A DNA stretch of 64,000 nucleotides from Chondrilla cf. caribensis (lineage: Eukaryota > Porifera > Demospongiae > Chondrillida > Chondrillidae), in the NCBI GenBank assembly GCA_964020155.1, contig OZ026557.1, positions 1,986,001 through 2,050,000 of the forward strand, written 5' to 3'. The notes beneath the pieces were generated by a model. It had not been told where the DNA came from, did not search any database, and saw only the letters and a list, made by a program, of their open reading frames with translations. Within the stretch, counting starts at the first letter, position 1, and each line of letters opens with the position of its first letter. The position numbers and the translations under genes are program-made. This document shows positions 34,513 to 46,800 of the stretch, in pieces.

Positions 34513-37500
34513 ATGGGAAAATCCTCTCGAGACAAAAGAGACATTTACTATCGTTTGGCGAAGGAAGAAGGATGGAGAGCGCGAAGTGCTTTTAAACTAA
34601 TACATATTGATGAAGAATTCGGTATACTGGAAGGTGAGCACACGTCAGCTCTACTGGACACGATTGAAAAGCACAATTCATTCATTATATCGCAGCCATT
34701 CCTGCACTTGTGTACAACCATGGATGTATTAACAAGGTGGCACACGTGTATCTAGAGCTGTAGTAATCGATAAACGTACAAACTACATATAGATTGACAT
34801 GGTGTATTGCACATATTTGTGAGTAGACTAAGCCTTGGCCTATTTTTCTTAACTACACCTGTGTACAGTTCATTGACTGGGAGCAGTACAAACTGGTCTC
34901 TTCACCAATTTACCTACCATTAGCACCCCGTTTTACCCTTACGAATCCTTTCTGCTCATGAACTAAGTGGATGAGTAAAGAGCAGGTTTCTACCATTCTG
35001 GTAAAGTCTGCTGGCTACGTACATGTGAGTGTCTACTGCTTTAGGTGTGAAGAGGGTTGTTGACCTCTGTGCTGCACCAGGCAGCTGGAGCCAGGTCCTG
35101 GCAAGGAGACTTCAGATGTGAGTTGGGTGTGCACGGTAGACTGTAATGCATGGTTGAATTGTGTAGCAATCTGTACTGAATCACTTCCTTGGGGGCACTA
35201 AAAGCGATTTGCTACTAGATTCTGTCTATAACAACTTGTATTGGAGTGTACATATTGTACACATATAGTACCTCTTTCACATTTGAATGAACGAAGTTGG
35301 ACTAGAATTAAGCTCAGCCGAGATTTGACCTACATACTTCACAGCCTCATGTGACCTCACGAACTTGGTTTGACCTTTGTTGGATCTGCTATTTGAGGGG
35401 TACTAGGAAACACTAATAGTAGTAAACTTGAAACAGTCACATGACAGAGTGTCAGACAGTCAACAGATTCCTCTTCAACCGCCTGGTCATCTAAATCACC
35501 TTGATCACTTCAATAGAGCACTCTGTGTATACAGTATCATGTAATTTCAAGTATTAGGTTAGGTTAGGTTAGGTAATCTTTATTACACTGGGAAACCAAT
35601 AGCCAGTGGCTACTATAAAGGCACCCAGAAAGATAAATACATAACAAATAAAATAAATAAAATAAAATCAATAAAATAAATAAAAATAAAATGAATATTA
35701 TATAATATATATTTAATATTATATATTAAATAAATATTATAATAAATAAATATAAAATAAAGTATTAGAATGAACACAGCTAATAAGAGACACGTACATG
35801 CTTTGTTTGACATGATGTTTTGGAAAATGGCACTCCCAGTATCATGCACACCATCTTAACCCAATGTACATACAAATAATGTGTGTACTGTGGTTGAATA
35901 GTAAGAATTTCTGAGCTGGAGAATAAAGAGCCTATTTCAAATGAAGTTGTAAGAATTTGTTGTATGTATTCGATTCCAGCTCTGAACAAAAGGAGAGTAA
36001 AGATGTCAAAATTGTTGCTGTCGACCTTCAGGCGATGTCTCCCATACCTGGTGTGATACAGATACAAGGTGACATCACAAAGGTCAGGATGAATGTAGCA
36101 CATGATGTGTGCAGTACATGTGTGTACTTGAGCTCACAGAGGTCGGGATGGATGTATGTAGCACATGATGTGTGTACTGCATGTGTGTACATGAGCTCAC
36201 AGGGGTCGGGATGAATTTATCCAGGATTATGCACTGTGCATGTACATGTGCATACAAATCCACAAAGTTTAGGTTTAGTGTGGTTTATGTCATGCACAGT
36301 ATGTGTGTGTGTGTGCTATATGAGTGCACAGAGTACATATGTAACTCAATACATGTACTGTACATACGTACATACTTATGTATGTGCATATGTACTTCTT
36401 TAGGAATCAACTGCCTTGGAGATCATAGGACATTTTGAAGGTCACCCTGCTGATCTTGTGGTGTGTGACGGAGCCCCTGATGGTATGTTTGTGTGTTGTA
36501 TGGATATTTACATTCTTTTACCATGGCAACAGATACCATGCCAACAGACTGAAACTACCTAGGTCATGTTTAAGGAATAGTTTACGATGATACTTATACA
36601 GAATGTGAAATTGATCTTGAATTGAAATTGAAGTATCGCAATGAACCCAATGCATAATACATGAATGTAAATAGAGTCAAAAGTTATTGCTCTAACCCAC
36701 TTTACAGGTTCAGTTACCATATATTCATTGTCTTTTTTGTACGGATGTGTATGTACGTATGTGTGGATGTACGTATATATCAGTATATGTACATAGCTAG
36801 ATTTTTGGTCTTCTGCTTCTTTGTACACCATTACCACCAGGAAGCCTGAATAGTAGTCCTTTGGGCTAGCTCCTTCCAACACTCAATGCCAATACCATAC
36901 CATACACATACATACTGTACCTATAGTAGTGTACATAATATTATACGTACATGTTCATATGTTTTGTGTATGTATATGCACAATACATGCTGTAATGTAC
37001 TTTGTTGCTCCTCTCAGTGACTGGTCTTCATGACATGGACGAGTTCATCCAAGGACAGCTCCTGTTAGCAGTGAGTGTTCTAGACCAGAGTGCTGACTTG
37101 TTGTTGGCACCCTTGTTGTTGACATCCTGGTTGTTTGTTTATGGACTGTTGGTTGTTAACACCTTTGTTGTTGACATCCTCATTGTTGTTTATTGTAAAC
37201 TGTTGGTTGTTGACACCCTTGTTGTTGGTATCCTGGTTTTTGTTTGTTTGTGGACTGTTGTTTGTTGACCTCCTCCTTGTTGGCTTGTTATTGGCCTATT
37301 GGTGGCCTTTTGGTGAATAGCATCTCCTCTATTGTTTACATACAGGCACTTGGCATCACCAAGAAAGTACTTAAAGATGGTGGAACATTTGTAGCTAAGG
37401 TATGTGCATGCACAGTAGGACCCCTGTGCTGTGGGTGGGTAGGTGGAAGTGTACTCGCTTCAAAGACCAAGTAATGCACCAAATATCCGCTTCTGTAAAG

Positions 37501-39964
37501 TACATACATGAATTACAGAATGGTGTCTTTACTATATACGTAGGTGTCTTCATATCTGACATGTACATACGTATGTACAGTACCTATGGAACTATTGTGC
37601 ATATTGTACTTCAGACATATTTAACATGTACGTATTACACCCGCATACATACATTTGTATGTAATAAGTACATTGTATGTCTGGTTATCTTTTTCCTGTG
37701 TACTCTATATGTACATACGTACCTGGTAGATTGTATGTACATATGCATGTACCAAGGGGGTTAGAACCAATTTGAAGGACTATAAGTGATTTAATTACTA
37801 TTTATGTGTGCATGCGTGTGTGTGTGTGTGTGTGTGTGTGTACGTTCCCTTGTAAATGTGCTGTTTGCTTCATATACTTCAAAGGTGTTCAGAGGCAGGG
37901 ACATAGGGCTACTGGACGCTCAGCTCAAGCTAGTCTTCAAGGACGTAATCTGCTCCAAACCAAGGAGTAGTCGGAACTCCAGTATCGGTCGGTGTAGCAC
38001 ATCGGACATGTACATGATTGTAGTGTATAGTAATTTCATAGTAGTTCATACATACAATAAGTGCATCCACAGATAGTGTAGTATGTTGGATGTACATCAA
38101 TAATGTATGTATGCTATAGAAAATGTATACATGTATCCATATGTACTAATGGCCATTGAAACATAATATACATACATAATAATAATCATGTTGGTATAAG
38201 ATACAGTATGTACGTATGTAGTATGTTTGTAAGTTTTTGACAATATGATTTAAATAGGATTGTAAAGAGAGTGTCACGCCCTTGTGACACACCCTTATGA
38301 CAAACCCCTTGTGACACACCCTCATGACACATCCCTCGTGACACACCCTGGTGACACACCCCTTGTGACACACCCTAATGACACGCCCTCGTGACACACC
38401 CCTTGTTACGTTTTGTTTAATCCTGTGTCTATCGCTCACATACAGAGGCATTCATGGTATGTAGGGAGTTCACTCCACTGCCAGGATTCAGGGAGGCTAA
38501 ACTGGAGCTGAGCACTCCCTGTGGTGAGTTAGCATGGTGCATGCAGTCTACTAGTGTATATGCACATGTACTACATGAGGGTACACGTGTACGTACCAAT
38601 TATGCTAATATATTTTACTTACAAACAAACTAAACTGATTGTTGTTTGACAACAATCATACAAGTAACAACATTTCTGCTGCTATCACTGAGTTGAAAAT
38701 CGATAACTTGTCTAATACAGTTTTTGTGTACTGCCACATCCCAGCTAGCCCACAACTTGTCCGTAAGACCTCATATAGCAGATGTTCAAACATTGACATA
38801 TTTCCAGCTGTACGTGTGTATGCATGCTATTGTTTTTGAACATGTTTTCATGAGAAAGTGTACAACTCCTACATTTTCCACCTAGAGCAGCTGAAAACCC
38901 TGAAATTTGCAGCCAAAATACATAGGATTGTAACAGTTTGCATCAGGTTATGTAGTATTATGTACGTATGTACAAAATATATATGCATGAACACATAATA
39001 TAATGCTTTTCTGTATCACACTGTCTTTGCAGTTCCAAGTGGTGAACTATGCTTGGGAACTGCAGTGCGATTCGTTGCATGTGGTGATTTGAGTGGGTTT
39101 GACTCCGACAAGACACACAGCTCACCCGTGAGTGCACACCTGTGCTATAAATTCCTAACAACACCACACAATTACCCACAATCGGTGCTTGTGTAAACTT
39201 TGTGTGGGACTGCGATGTTAATTTACATGTCTACTTATAAGTAGGCATGATTACCATTACCATGGGTAAAGTATTGAAAGTTTTAGTGAGCATCTTGTAT
39301 GTACCTTGTTCTTCATATTCCTAAGTATTTCGACCTTAGGGTTGAAATGTTTAGGAATATGAAGAACAACGATGGAACTGTGTTTCTACTGCTCGAAAAA
39401 GCCGAAAGGTTGATCAAACTACAGATGAGTCAAACACAGCAATAAACCCTTATTGTGTTATCTTGTACTTTATGGGCCATTGTACAGTACAAGTACACAT
39501 GTACTTACGTGAATCTCCTATATCAGGACTGGACAAACGTATAGTATGTCTAGAAACTCCTTTAGTAATCCTGCTCATACATCTGTACATGTATACATAC
39601 ATAGCTAGATGTACATTCTTATGTAACACTGTTTTCTGTACCTCCTCAAGGATCCCTCAGAATACACTCTACAAACGTATTTCATAGTAATGATTTTATT
39701 ACTAATGTGTGTTGCTACATACATTGGTCATGTTTACATGCATGAATCAAAAAATCTATGCCTTGACGTATTTGCTGTGAGTACAGTATTACTCTCATCC
39801 AGGATAAATCCAGTATCAGTAGAGACCCTGTCCAGAGCCCCATTTGCCCACCTTACGAGAAGGCAGTTGCTCTGAAGAAGAAGCAAGCTAGTGAAGGAAG
39901 ACCTAATGAGGTCAAAATTAAAGAAGTCGTTGAAGGAACTATAGAATCCACTCAAACAACGTGA
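34513..39964 (+). CDS. FTSJ1: FTSJ1, tRNA 2'-O-ribose methyltransferase (10 exons, 306 aa)
   Basis: Exons: 34513-34633, 35045-35117, 35980-36082, 36404-36482, 37018-37070, 37346-37399, 37885-37987, 38446-38523, 39033-39127, 39803-39964; 921 bp, all GT-AG and in frame. The protein starts [20 protein letters not shown]. It has the SAM-binding [13 protein letters not shown] and the K-D-K-E catalytic tetrad: K in RSAFKL, D in VVCDGAPD, K in GTFVAK, E in EAFMVC. The family methylates the ribose of anticodon-loop nucleotides 32 and 34 of certain tRNAs in the cytosol. The C-terminal exon ([16 protein letters not shown]) matches the tail found in animal FTSJ1. The 3' half, from intron 4 onward, was copied into a pseudogene at 49045-50915. 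Confidence 0.94.
35553..35765 (-). mobile_element. Retroelement 3' tail with TTAGG repeats and AT-rich tract (tentative)
   Basis: On the plus strand (TTAGG)n is followed by AATCTTTATTACACTGGG and then a long A/T tract. On the minus strand this reads as a 3' end with AATAAAG and a short CCTAA-type repeat tail, typical of some LINE/SINE ends. It lies in FTSJ1 intron 2. Confidence 0.4.
38273..38406. repeat. Short-unit minisatellite (gtgacacacccc) in FTSJ1 intron 7
   Basis: About eight imperfect copies of a 14-17 bp unit built on 'tgtgacacacccct'. A shorter array of the same unit (49443-49548) is in the matching intron of the FTSJ1 pseudogene. Confidence 0.88.
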
Positions 39965-40062
39965 TTTTAATCATTGGTAACTTGTTTTTAAAAGTGGTGT
40001 GAAATAATATGTGCAGACCAACATAATGTACGTACCATAATACACACGTCTCCATATCTGAT

Positions 40063-40080
40063 CACGTGTTTGGTCACGTG
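40063..40080. promoter_or_regulatory. Paired CACGTG E-boxes upstream of ZNFX1 copy A
   Basis: Two perfect CACGTG palindromes (40063-40068 and 40075-40080), 12 bp apart start to start, about 100 bp after the FTSJ1 stop. The pair and its spacing are kept upstream of copy B (51045-51062). bHLH-zip factors (USF, MITF/TFE, MYC families) bind this core. Confidence 0.65.
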
Positions 40081-40095
40081 TACGTATTTAAGCAC

Positions 40096-40105
40096 TTTCG
40101 ATTTC
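40096..40105 (-). promoter_or_regulatory. ISRE/IRF-like site upstream of ZNFX1 copy A
   Basis: On the minus strand GAAATCGAAA fits the IRF element GAAANNGAAA exactly. It sits 16 bp after the second E-box and just before the 5' UTR exon. The matching site of copy B (51074-51083) is GGAATCGAAA, with one mismatch. Vertebrate ZNFX1 is interferon-inducible; use of an IRF site here is inference. Confidence 0.45.
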
Positions 40106-40109
40106 GTTG

Positions 40110-40301
40110 AACTATTGACGTTCCAAGAATGTTCGCTTCGTTGGAAGACCTTTCAGTACAGTCGGCGCATTCTAGCGTGAAGTCCGCTTCAATCGGAGGA
40201 GATATTGGTCTGCTGGACATCGGGCAAAGATTATAGATATACCGTTTTTTTCTGATCTTCGATCGATTTTGTGTCAATCTAAAGAGCTCGAAACTAAATC
40301 G
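40110..40301 (+). other. ZNFX1: Non-coding 5' UTR exon of ZNFX1 copy A
   Basis: It ends at the donor GGTGAGTTTAA (40302), conserved in copy B (51256). The next exon begins at 40787 after the acceptor CTCTTTGTTCAATAG, also conserved (52545). The 5' limit is approximate. The 485-bp UTR intron of copy A contains a Helitron-like insert. Confidence 0.6.
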
Positions 40302-40433
40302 GTGAGTTTAATCTGGCCGTATATACGCACGCAGTCTATACTAGGTAAGACGTAAAACGCATAGCGTCTATTACACCTGCTCCATACTATAGGGTGTGCA
40401 ATTAATATTTGTGTGGAAACAATCCTACTATAA

Positions 40434-40681
40434 TCCTACTATAATGCAAGGATTCTCTGTTTGTTTGTTCGCAAACTCCTCCGTCAGTTCGCGCGCGATG
40501 GACATCAAACTCTCCAATCCTTCTCAGCGGCACCCTTGGAGTGTCCTAAGGGGTTGGCGTTTCGTTTTAGGCCTTTCTTCTAGAATTCGAACGAAACCGT
40601 ACTATCCGCCGTACTTGAAAGGCGCCATTTTCATGACACGTTTACGGACGAATACGCCCGTAGGGCGGGTAATTCAGCTAG
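40434..40681 (+). mobile_element. Non-autonomous Helitron-like element
   Basis: It begins TCCTACTATAATGC after an A and ends with a hairpin (CGCCCGTAGGGCG), a short spacer and CTAG before a T. This is the A-TC...CTRR-T layout of Helitrons. The first 11 bp are duplicated in tandem, so the start may be 40423. It is absent from the 5' UTR intron of copy B. A 96-codon open frame across it looks accidental. Confidence 0.6.
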
Positions 40682-40864
40682 TATAAATAATCAACACCAT
40701 AGTTGTGAATGTGTGATACAATTCTAGTATCATTGATTATCATGCGTAATTATTATAATTCTGTCTCAATCCTCTTTGTTCAATAGTGGGAGTCCACCCT
40801 GTACTAAACCACAGCAAGTGTACACAGCAATGTTATCAGTTCCTTGCTCACTGTAAAATTAATC

Positions 40865-43800
40865 ATGGATGGAGATCAAGAAAATAGGAGGGGCCGAGAA
40901 AGAGGGAGGGGCCGAGGAAGAGGGTGGGGTAGAGGAGGAGGAGGAGACAGAGGAAGAGGGAGGGGTAGAGGAGGAGGAGGAGACAGAGGAAGAGGGAGGG
41001 GTGGAGGAGGAGGAGGAGACAGAGGAAGAGGGAGGGGTAGAGGAGGAGGAGGAGACAGAGGAAGAGGGAGGGGTAGAGGAGGAGGAGGAGACAGAGGAAG
41101 AGGGAGGGGTAGAATAGGAGGAGGAGACAGAGGAAGAGGGAGGGGTAGAGGAGGAGGAGGAGACAGAGGAAGAGGGAGGGGCAAAGACAGAGGTTCGCGT
41201 CTTCGCATAGTACCTGTGCAGAATCGTCCACCTTCCTGGATCAGTGAACTCAATGCTTTGTCGATATCAGACTTAGTGGATCGTGTTGAAGCCGAATTGA
41301 AAGATTTCCAACAGTTTCTGAACCAAGATGATATTTCTGATATGAAGCCAGTAGTCTGTGTACTCAAAAAGCTGACAGAATGTGATCAGGAGAAAAAGGC
41401 GATTTCAAATCGTATCCTCGCTGAACTGCTCACTGAGAGATGTGCAACATTCCATAGCCACCTCACAGTATCATTGACCAACGCCATGAAGAGTTTTCAA
41501 AACTCTTCATCTGTCAATTATGTACTTCTCCTGAGTGATCTGTGTTGTTCACTGCTTGACATCTATCAGTGGACAGCTTTCTCAAGCCTTCCAGTCCTTG
41601 ATATTCAAAGAGATATTGAATTGATTGCTAAGACCAAGAGCGAGATATCTTTTTCTGTAAAGGAGAAATTGAGAAAGGCCTCCGAAGATTTGAAGGTTCG
41701 CATTGAAAGCATTGAAGAAGGAATGATGCGTCAAACACAAAATGAAGACATTGACGGAGTAGCTGGAGGATCTGTAAATGTTGAAGAAGATGCCTATGAC
41801 TACCATCTCACAAGCATTCTTCCTGGTCCGGAAGAACTGTCATCAGATGTGCCTAAAATTCCCACCAACCTGATCAAAGGTGGGTACAAATCCTGGGAAC
41901 ACTACTACAACACACAGTTTCACCTCCTCAGGGAAGATTTCATAGCTCCTCTTCGTCAAGGAATAAATGGCTACCGTCACGGATATCGGGGACGTGATCT
42001 CCAAGATGTTCGAGTCTATGATGATGTCCGAATTCTTGAGCCTACATTCGGACGTGATGGTGTGAACTATGTCATTCAATTCGATGTAGAGCATCTGCAA
42101 CGGGTGAATTGGTTCCGAACAAAACGTCTCATCTACGGATCTCTAGTTTGTTTATCAGACGACTCTTTCCACGAGAACATGATTTTTGCCTCTGTTGCTA
42201 ACCGTGATCCAGATATGCTTTGTAAAGGCAAAGTATGCATCAAACCAGAAGGAGATGTTCACTTTTTGCAGTGGAACAAGCACCACACCTACACTATGGT
42301 CGAGTCCTCTGCATACTTTGAGGCTTATCGTCACATTCTGACCAGCTTGAAGAGGGCAGAAGTGGATACCATGCCCTTCACTCAGTACCTCGTGAATGTT
42401 TCATGGGATGAGGTTGATGTGCCGTCATACATCAGAAATCACCTCAACATGAAACATTCTTCCCCAACCTATAATATTGCCACATCGCTTGGATTGGAAT
42501 CTGGCAATTCTGCCTATGTGGAGGTGACTGAAGAGTCGTCATGGGAGGAGATCACTGAGACACAGCTGGACACTTCTCAGATGAAAGCCCTGAAAATGGC
42601 CCTCACTCAAGACCTTGCCCTTATCCAAGGACCTCCAGGAACAGGGAAGACCTACATGGGTATCAAGATTGTCGATGCTCTCTGCCACAACCGTGATATC
42701 TGGGACGAATACAGTAGATCACCCATACTTGTGGTCTGCTTCACCAATCATGCCTTGGACCAGTTTCTTAATGGAATCAAGTCTATTAAAGTTGAGAGAC
42801 AGCAGCCAATGGCATATGCATTTGGTGATTGGTTCAGCGATTACGATACATTGCAACCTATTCGCATTGCACGTGTGGGAGGCAGAGCTGATGAAAGCAT
42901 GGCTAAGTATTCTTTGCGGAATTTACGTAAGGGAACTATCCCACAAGGAGAGTACAGAAAACTCAATGCTTTGCGAGAGAATGTCGAAAGTGATCTTGCA
43001 GCTAAAAAATGGCAACTTTTAATGCCATCTACTCTGTTTAGGGCAACTTCGCTATACAAAGTTGACCACTTGGTCCCTGTTATGTCCCCACTACACTATG
43101 AACAGCTGTGTTCAGTAGTGCCCAATGAGAACCCAGACATACAACTGGGGATCTGGTTGGGACTCTTGCAAGAGGCTCCTCCCACCTTTTTCAACAATAA
43201 TGAGATGGAGCCGAAGGAATTTAATAAATTTGATGTTCAGAAAGCTGCAGATGAAGAAAGTCATTCCATCAAAGAAGACAAAGATCAAGAGGTGAATGGT
43301 TTTCTACCAGAAACTGTCCAGGCTGATGAGCCAGTCACCCATGATGAGCTAAGTGAGCCCAAAGAAGCAGAGAATATTGAAGATGATGATGAAGAAGAAA
43401 CAGGTTTAATTGATGTTAAAGATGAAGTTTCCTTTGAACTTGACCAAAGAATGATTGATTTGGGGGATGACTTCCCAGACACTGCCTTCTCACGCAATGA
43501 ACCGACCTCTGAAGCCAAAGTACCAGAGGATCCAGGCATACGAGAACACTGGGTTCCCAGTCCTAAATATCCTCAGCTTCTACAGAGGCTTTTGCAAGCT
43601 CGGCCTTTTAGTAAGCTCGAGTCAGAGAGAGTGGAAAGCCTTGAGGACCTCAAAATGGCTGATCGTAGGAGATTATACAACTATTGGGTGAGCGCAGTAC
43701 AACTGGGAGACATCCAGGCACAGTTCGATGAGTTCAACACTCTCTGTCAAGAGTACAATGACTTCAATCATCAACAGGACCAGTATGCACTGGAGAATGT

Positions 43801-46800
43801 ACACGTCATTGGTATGACTACCACTGGAGCTGCCAAGTATCAACACATTCTGCACATGATAAAGCCAAAGATTGTCATAATCGAAGAAGCGGCCGAAGTG
43901 CTTGAGTCACACATTGTCTCCTGCCTCACAGCTAACACTCAGCACCTCATTTTGATTGGAGATCACCAGCAGCTGAGGCCCAAGCCTAATGTGTACGAGT
44001 TGGCAAAGAAGCACAACTTGGACATTTCCCTGTTTGAAAGGCTCGTTCGAAATGATTTCCCGCGAGTGACCCTCGAGATTCAGCATCGAATGAGACCAGA
44101 AATAGCAAAACTGGTCCACCCTCTCATCTATCCCGTGTTGGAGAATCACCAATCAGTATGTTCTTTCAATGATGTGATGGGCGTTTGTACCAACATCTTT
44201 TTCATTGACCACCAAGAGCGCGAGAAACCAAACGATGAGTTGAAAAGTCATTCGAATGTACACGAAGCACAGTGCATGGCCAGCCTATGTCGCTACTTCA
44301 TACAGCAAGGATACCGCCCAGAGCAAATCACTCTTCTTTGTGCCTACACTGGACAGCTCTTCGAAGTGAGGAAGCACATGCCGAGGAAAGAATTTGAAGG
44401 TGTTTGCGTGAGGACATTGGACAATTATCAGGGGGAGGAAAACGATATCGTATTGTTGACCCTTGTTCGAAGTAACGACTTCAAGAAAATTGGATTCTTG
44501 CGAGAAGAACACAGAGTTTGTGTTGCTCTGTCTCGAGCCAGGAAGGGATTCTATTGTATAGGGAACTTTCAGCTGTTGGAGAGCCAAGCTGAAATCTGGA
44601 AAAAGCTGGTCCCATCGCTGAGAGAGCGAGGAATCATTGGACCATTTCTGAAGCTTCGTTGCCAGAACCACCCAAATGTGATCACTGAAGTGAAAACGTA
44701 TAAAGATTTTGCAAACGTTCCAGAAGGTGGTTGCATGAAGGAATGCAATACAAGACTTCCATGTGGACATGCCTGTGATAGAAAGTGTCACATCTACGAC
44801 AAGGATCACACAGAGTACAAGTGTATGAAGACATGTACAAGAGAGTGCGAATACAGTCACCAGTGTGTGAATCAATGTTACAGGTGCCCACCCTGTCCAC
44901 CGTGTTATGCAATAGTTGACAAGGAAATGCCAGTCTGTGGCCATATCCAACAACTGGTGTGTAGTGTTTCCCCTGAAGAGGTCAAGTGTACTACAAAAGT
45001 ATACAGAACCTGTGACAAAGGCCACAATGTCTCCATTGAGTGTTACAAGAAGGATGATCCGTGTGAAGAAAAAGTACAGACTGAGCTCAAATGTGGCCAC
45101 ATGGAATACGTGATGTGTAGTGTTTCCCCTGAAAAGGTCCAGTGTACTACAAAAGTGGAAAGGACCTGTGACAAAGGCCACAATGTCTCCATTGAGTGTT
45201 ACAAGAAGGATGAACCTTGTAAAGAAAAAGTACAGACTGAGCTCAAATGTGGCCACATGAAATACGTGCTGTGCCACATTGATCCTGATAGTGTCCTTTG
45301 TAAAAAGCCGTGTGATCAACTTCTCCCCTGTGGTCATAAATGCAGAGAAAAGTGTTACCAAACTTGCACCACTAAATGTCTGGAGCTTGTTCAAGGATTG
45401 AGAAAATGCGGGCACATTGTGAAACACGAGTGTTCCAAGTCACCAGATGATCATGATGTTAAGTGCATTGCACCATGCACTGAAGTCCTTCCTTGTGGAC
45501 ATCAATGTAAGAATACATGCAGCCAACCCTGCCAACTGTATTGCACTGAGAAAGTAACTGTTGAGCTCACCTGTGGACACAGTTATCAGAAGAAATGTTC
45601 TTCCACAGCCAAGCCCCAGTGTAGGGTAAGAGTGCAAAAGACACTTTCCTGCGGCCATCAGACTACAATGTCCTGTTGGCAGCCACGTGCTGGTAGCTAT
45701 AACTGCCAGGTTAGGGAAAACGTCAAACTTGCTTGTGGTCACCAAGCCTGGCTGAAGTGTTGTGAACGCAACGATTATAAATGTACTGTGCAAGTCACCA
45801 TCACAAGGCAATGCGGGCACAAAGTGAATATCAAGTGTGGAAATCGGGATGACATTCCAAGTTGCAACAGTCCCTGTTATCAGAAGCTTGCATGTGGGCA
45901 CTTTTGCAAAGGAACGTGCTCAAAGTGTTTTGGAGGTCGCTTACATCAGAACTGCAGTGCTGAGTGTCGGGTAACTCTTCCATGTGGACACTACATTACA
46001 ACAACAGACTGTTTTGGTAGTAACGCAGATAGATGCAATGCCAAGTGCTCTTTTACGTGTGAACACACAAAGCACAGACATGACTGTCAGGATCACTGCC
46101 CTGTTCTTGACTGCTCTGAGGGATGTCGAGTGGGCTGTTCCCATCAATCGAGATGTGGGAAGAAGTGTATGGAACTGTGTGAGCTTCCAGCTTGTAACGA
46201 ACCTTGCCCAATACCTCAAAAGTGTAAGCATCCTTGCGAAGGTGTTTGCGGAGAGCCTTGTCCACGGATTTGTAGAGTGTGTTACTATTCGACCAAGAAG
46301 GGAAAGAAGCGCGGTGGCAGGAAGTTTGAATTCGAGTCATATCTCCAGGATAGGAAATTGTTGGATGACAAGAAGTGTCGCTTCATACAACTACCCTGTA
46401 ATCACATTTTTAGTGTTGATTTCATGGATAAGTACATGTGGGAAAAGAAGAAAGGTGAACAAAGGATTGCAGTGAAATGTTGCCCCAAGTGTTCTAAGCC
46501 GATCACAAACATGCACAGGTACAGGGATGTGATCAAGGAGATGCTGGGATTAGTCAACAAAGTGAGACACCTTCAGCCTCCAGAGATCCAGTCAAGTGTT
46601 TTCCCAACCATTTCACTGAGTAAAGAATTCAATTTGGCCCTGAGAAAAAAGGATTTTGTGAAGCATTTTGCAGTCTCTCATTCCTCAAAGTTTGTTTGGT
46701 CCATAACACCCTCTCGATGTTATCTCTCTTATAGGTCTCCACTCTGTCACTCTGCTTATGACACATTTGCATCCCAACAGGAGTCATTGATGTCAGCTCT

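Noticed and set aside
40396..40686. 96-codon open frame upstream of ZNFX1 copy A
   Set aside because: It coincides with the Helitron-like insert inside the 5' UTR intron and has no recognisable domain.
40844..40864. Start of ZNFX1 copy A seven codons upstream at a TTG
   Set aside because: The ATG at 40865 is conserved in position with copy B, and there is no reason for a non-ATG start.
44285..45427. 380-codon open frame antisense to ZNFX1 copy A
   Set aside because: It is a shadow of the biased codon use of the zinc-finger region. A similar shadow lies under copy B, and neither shows family similarity.
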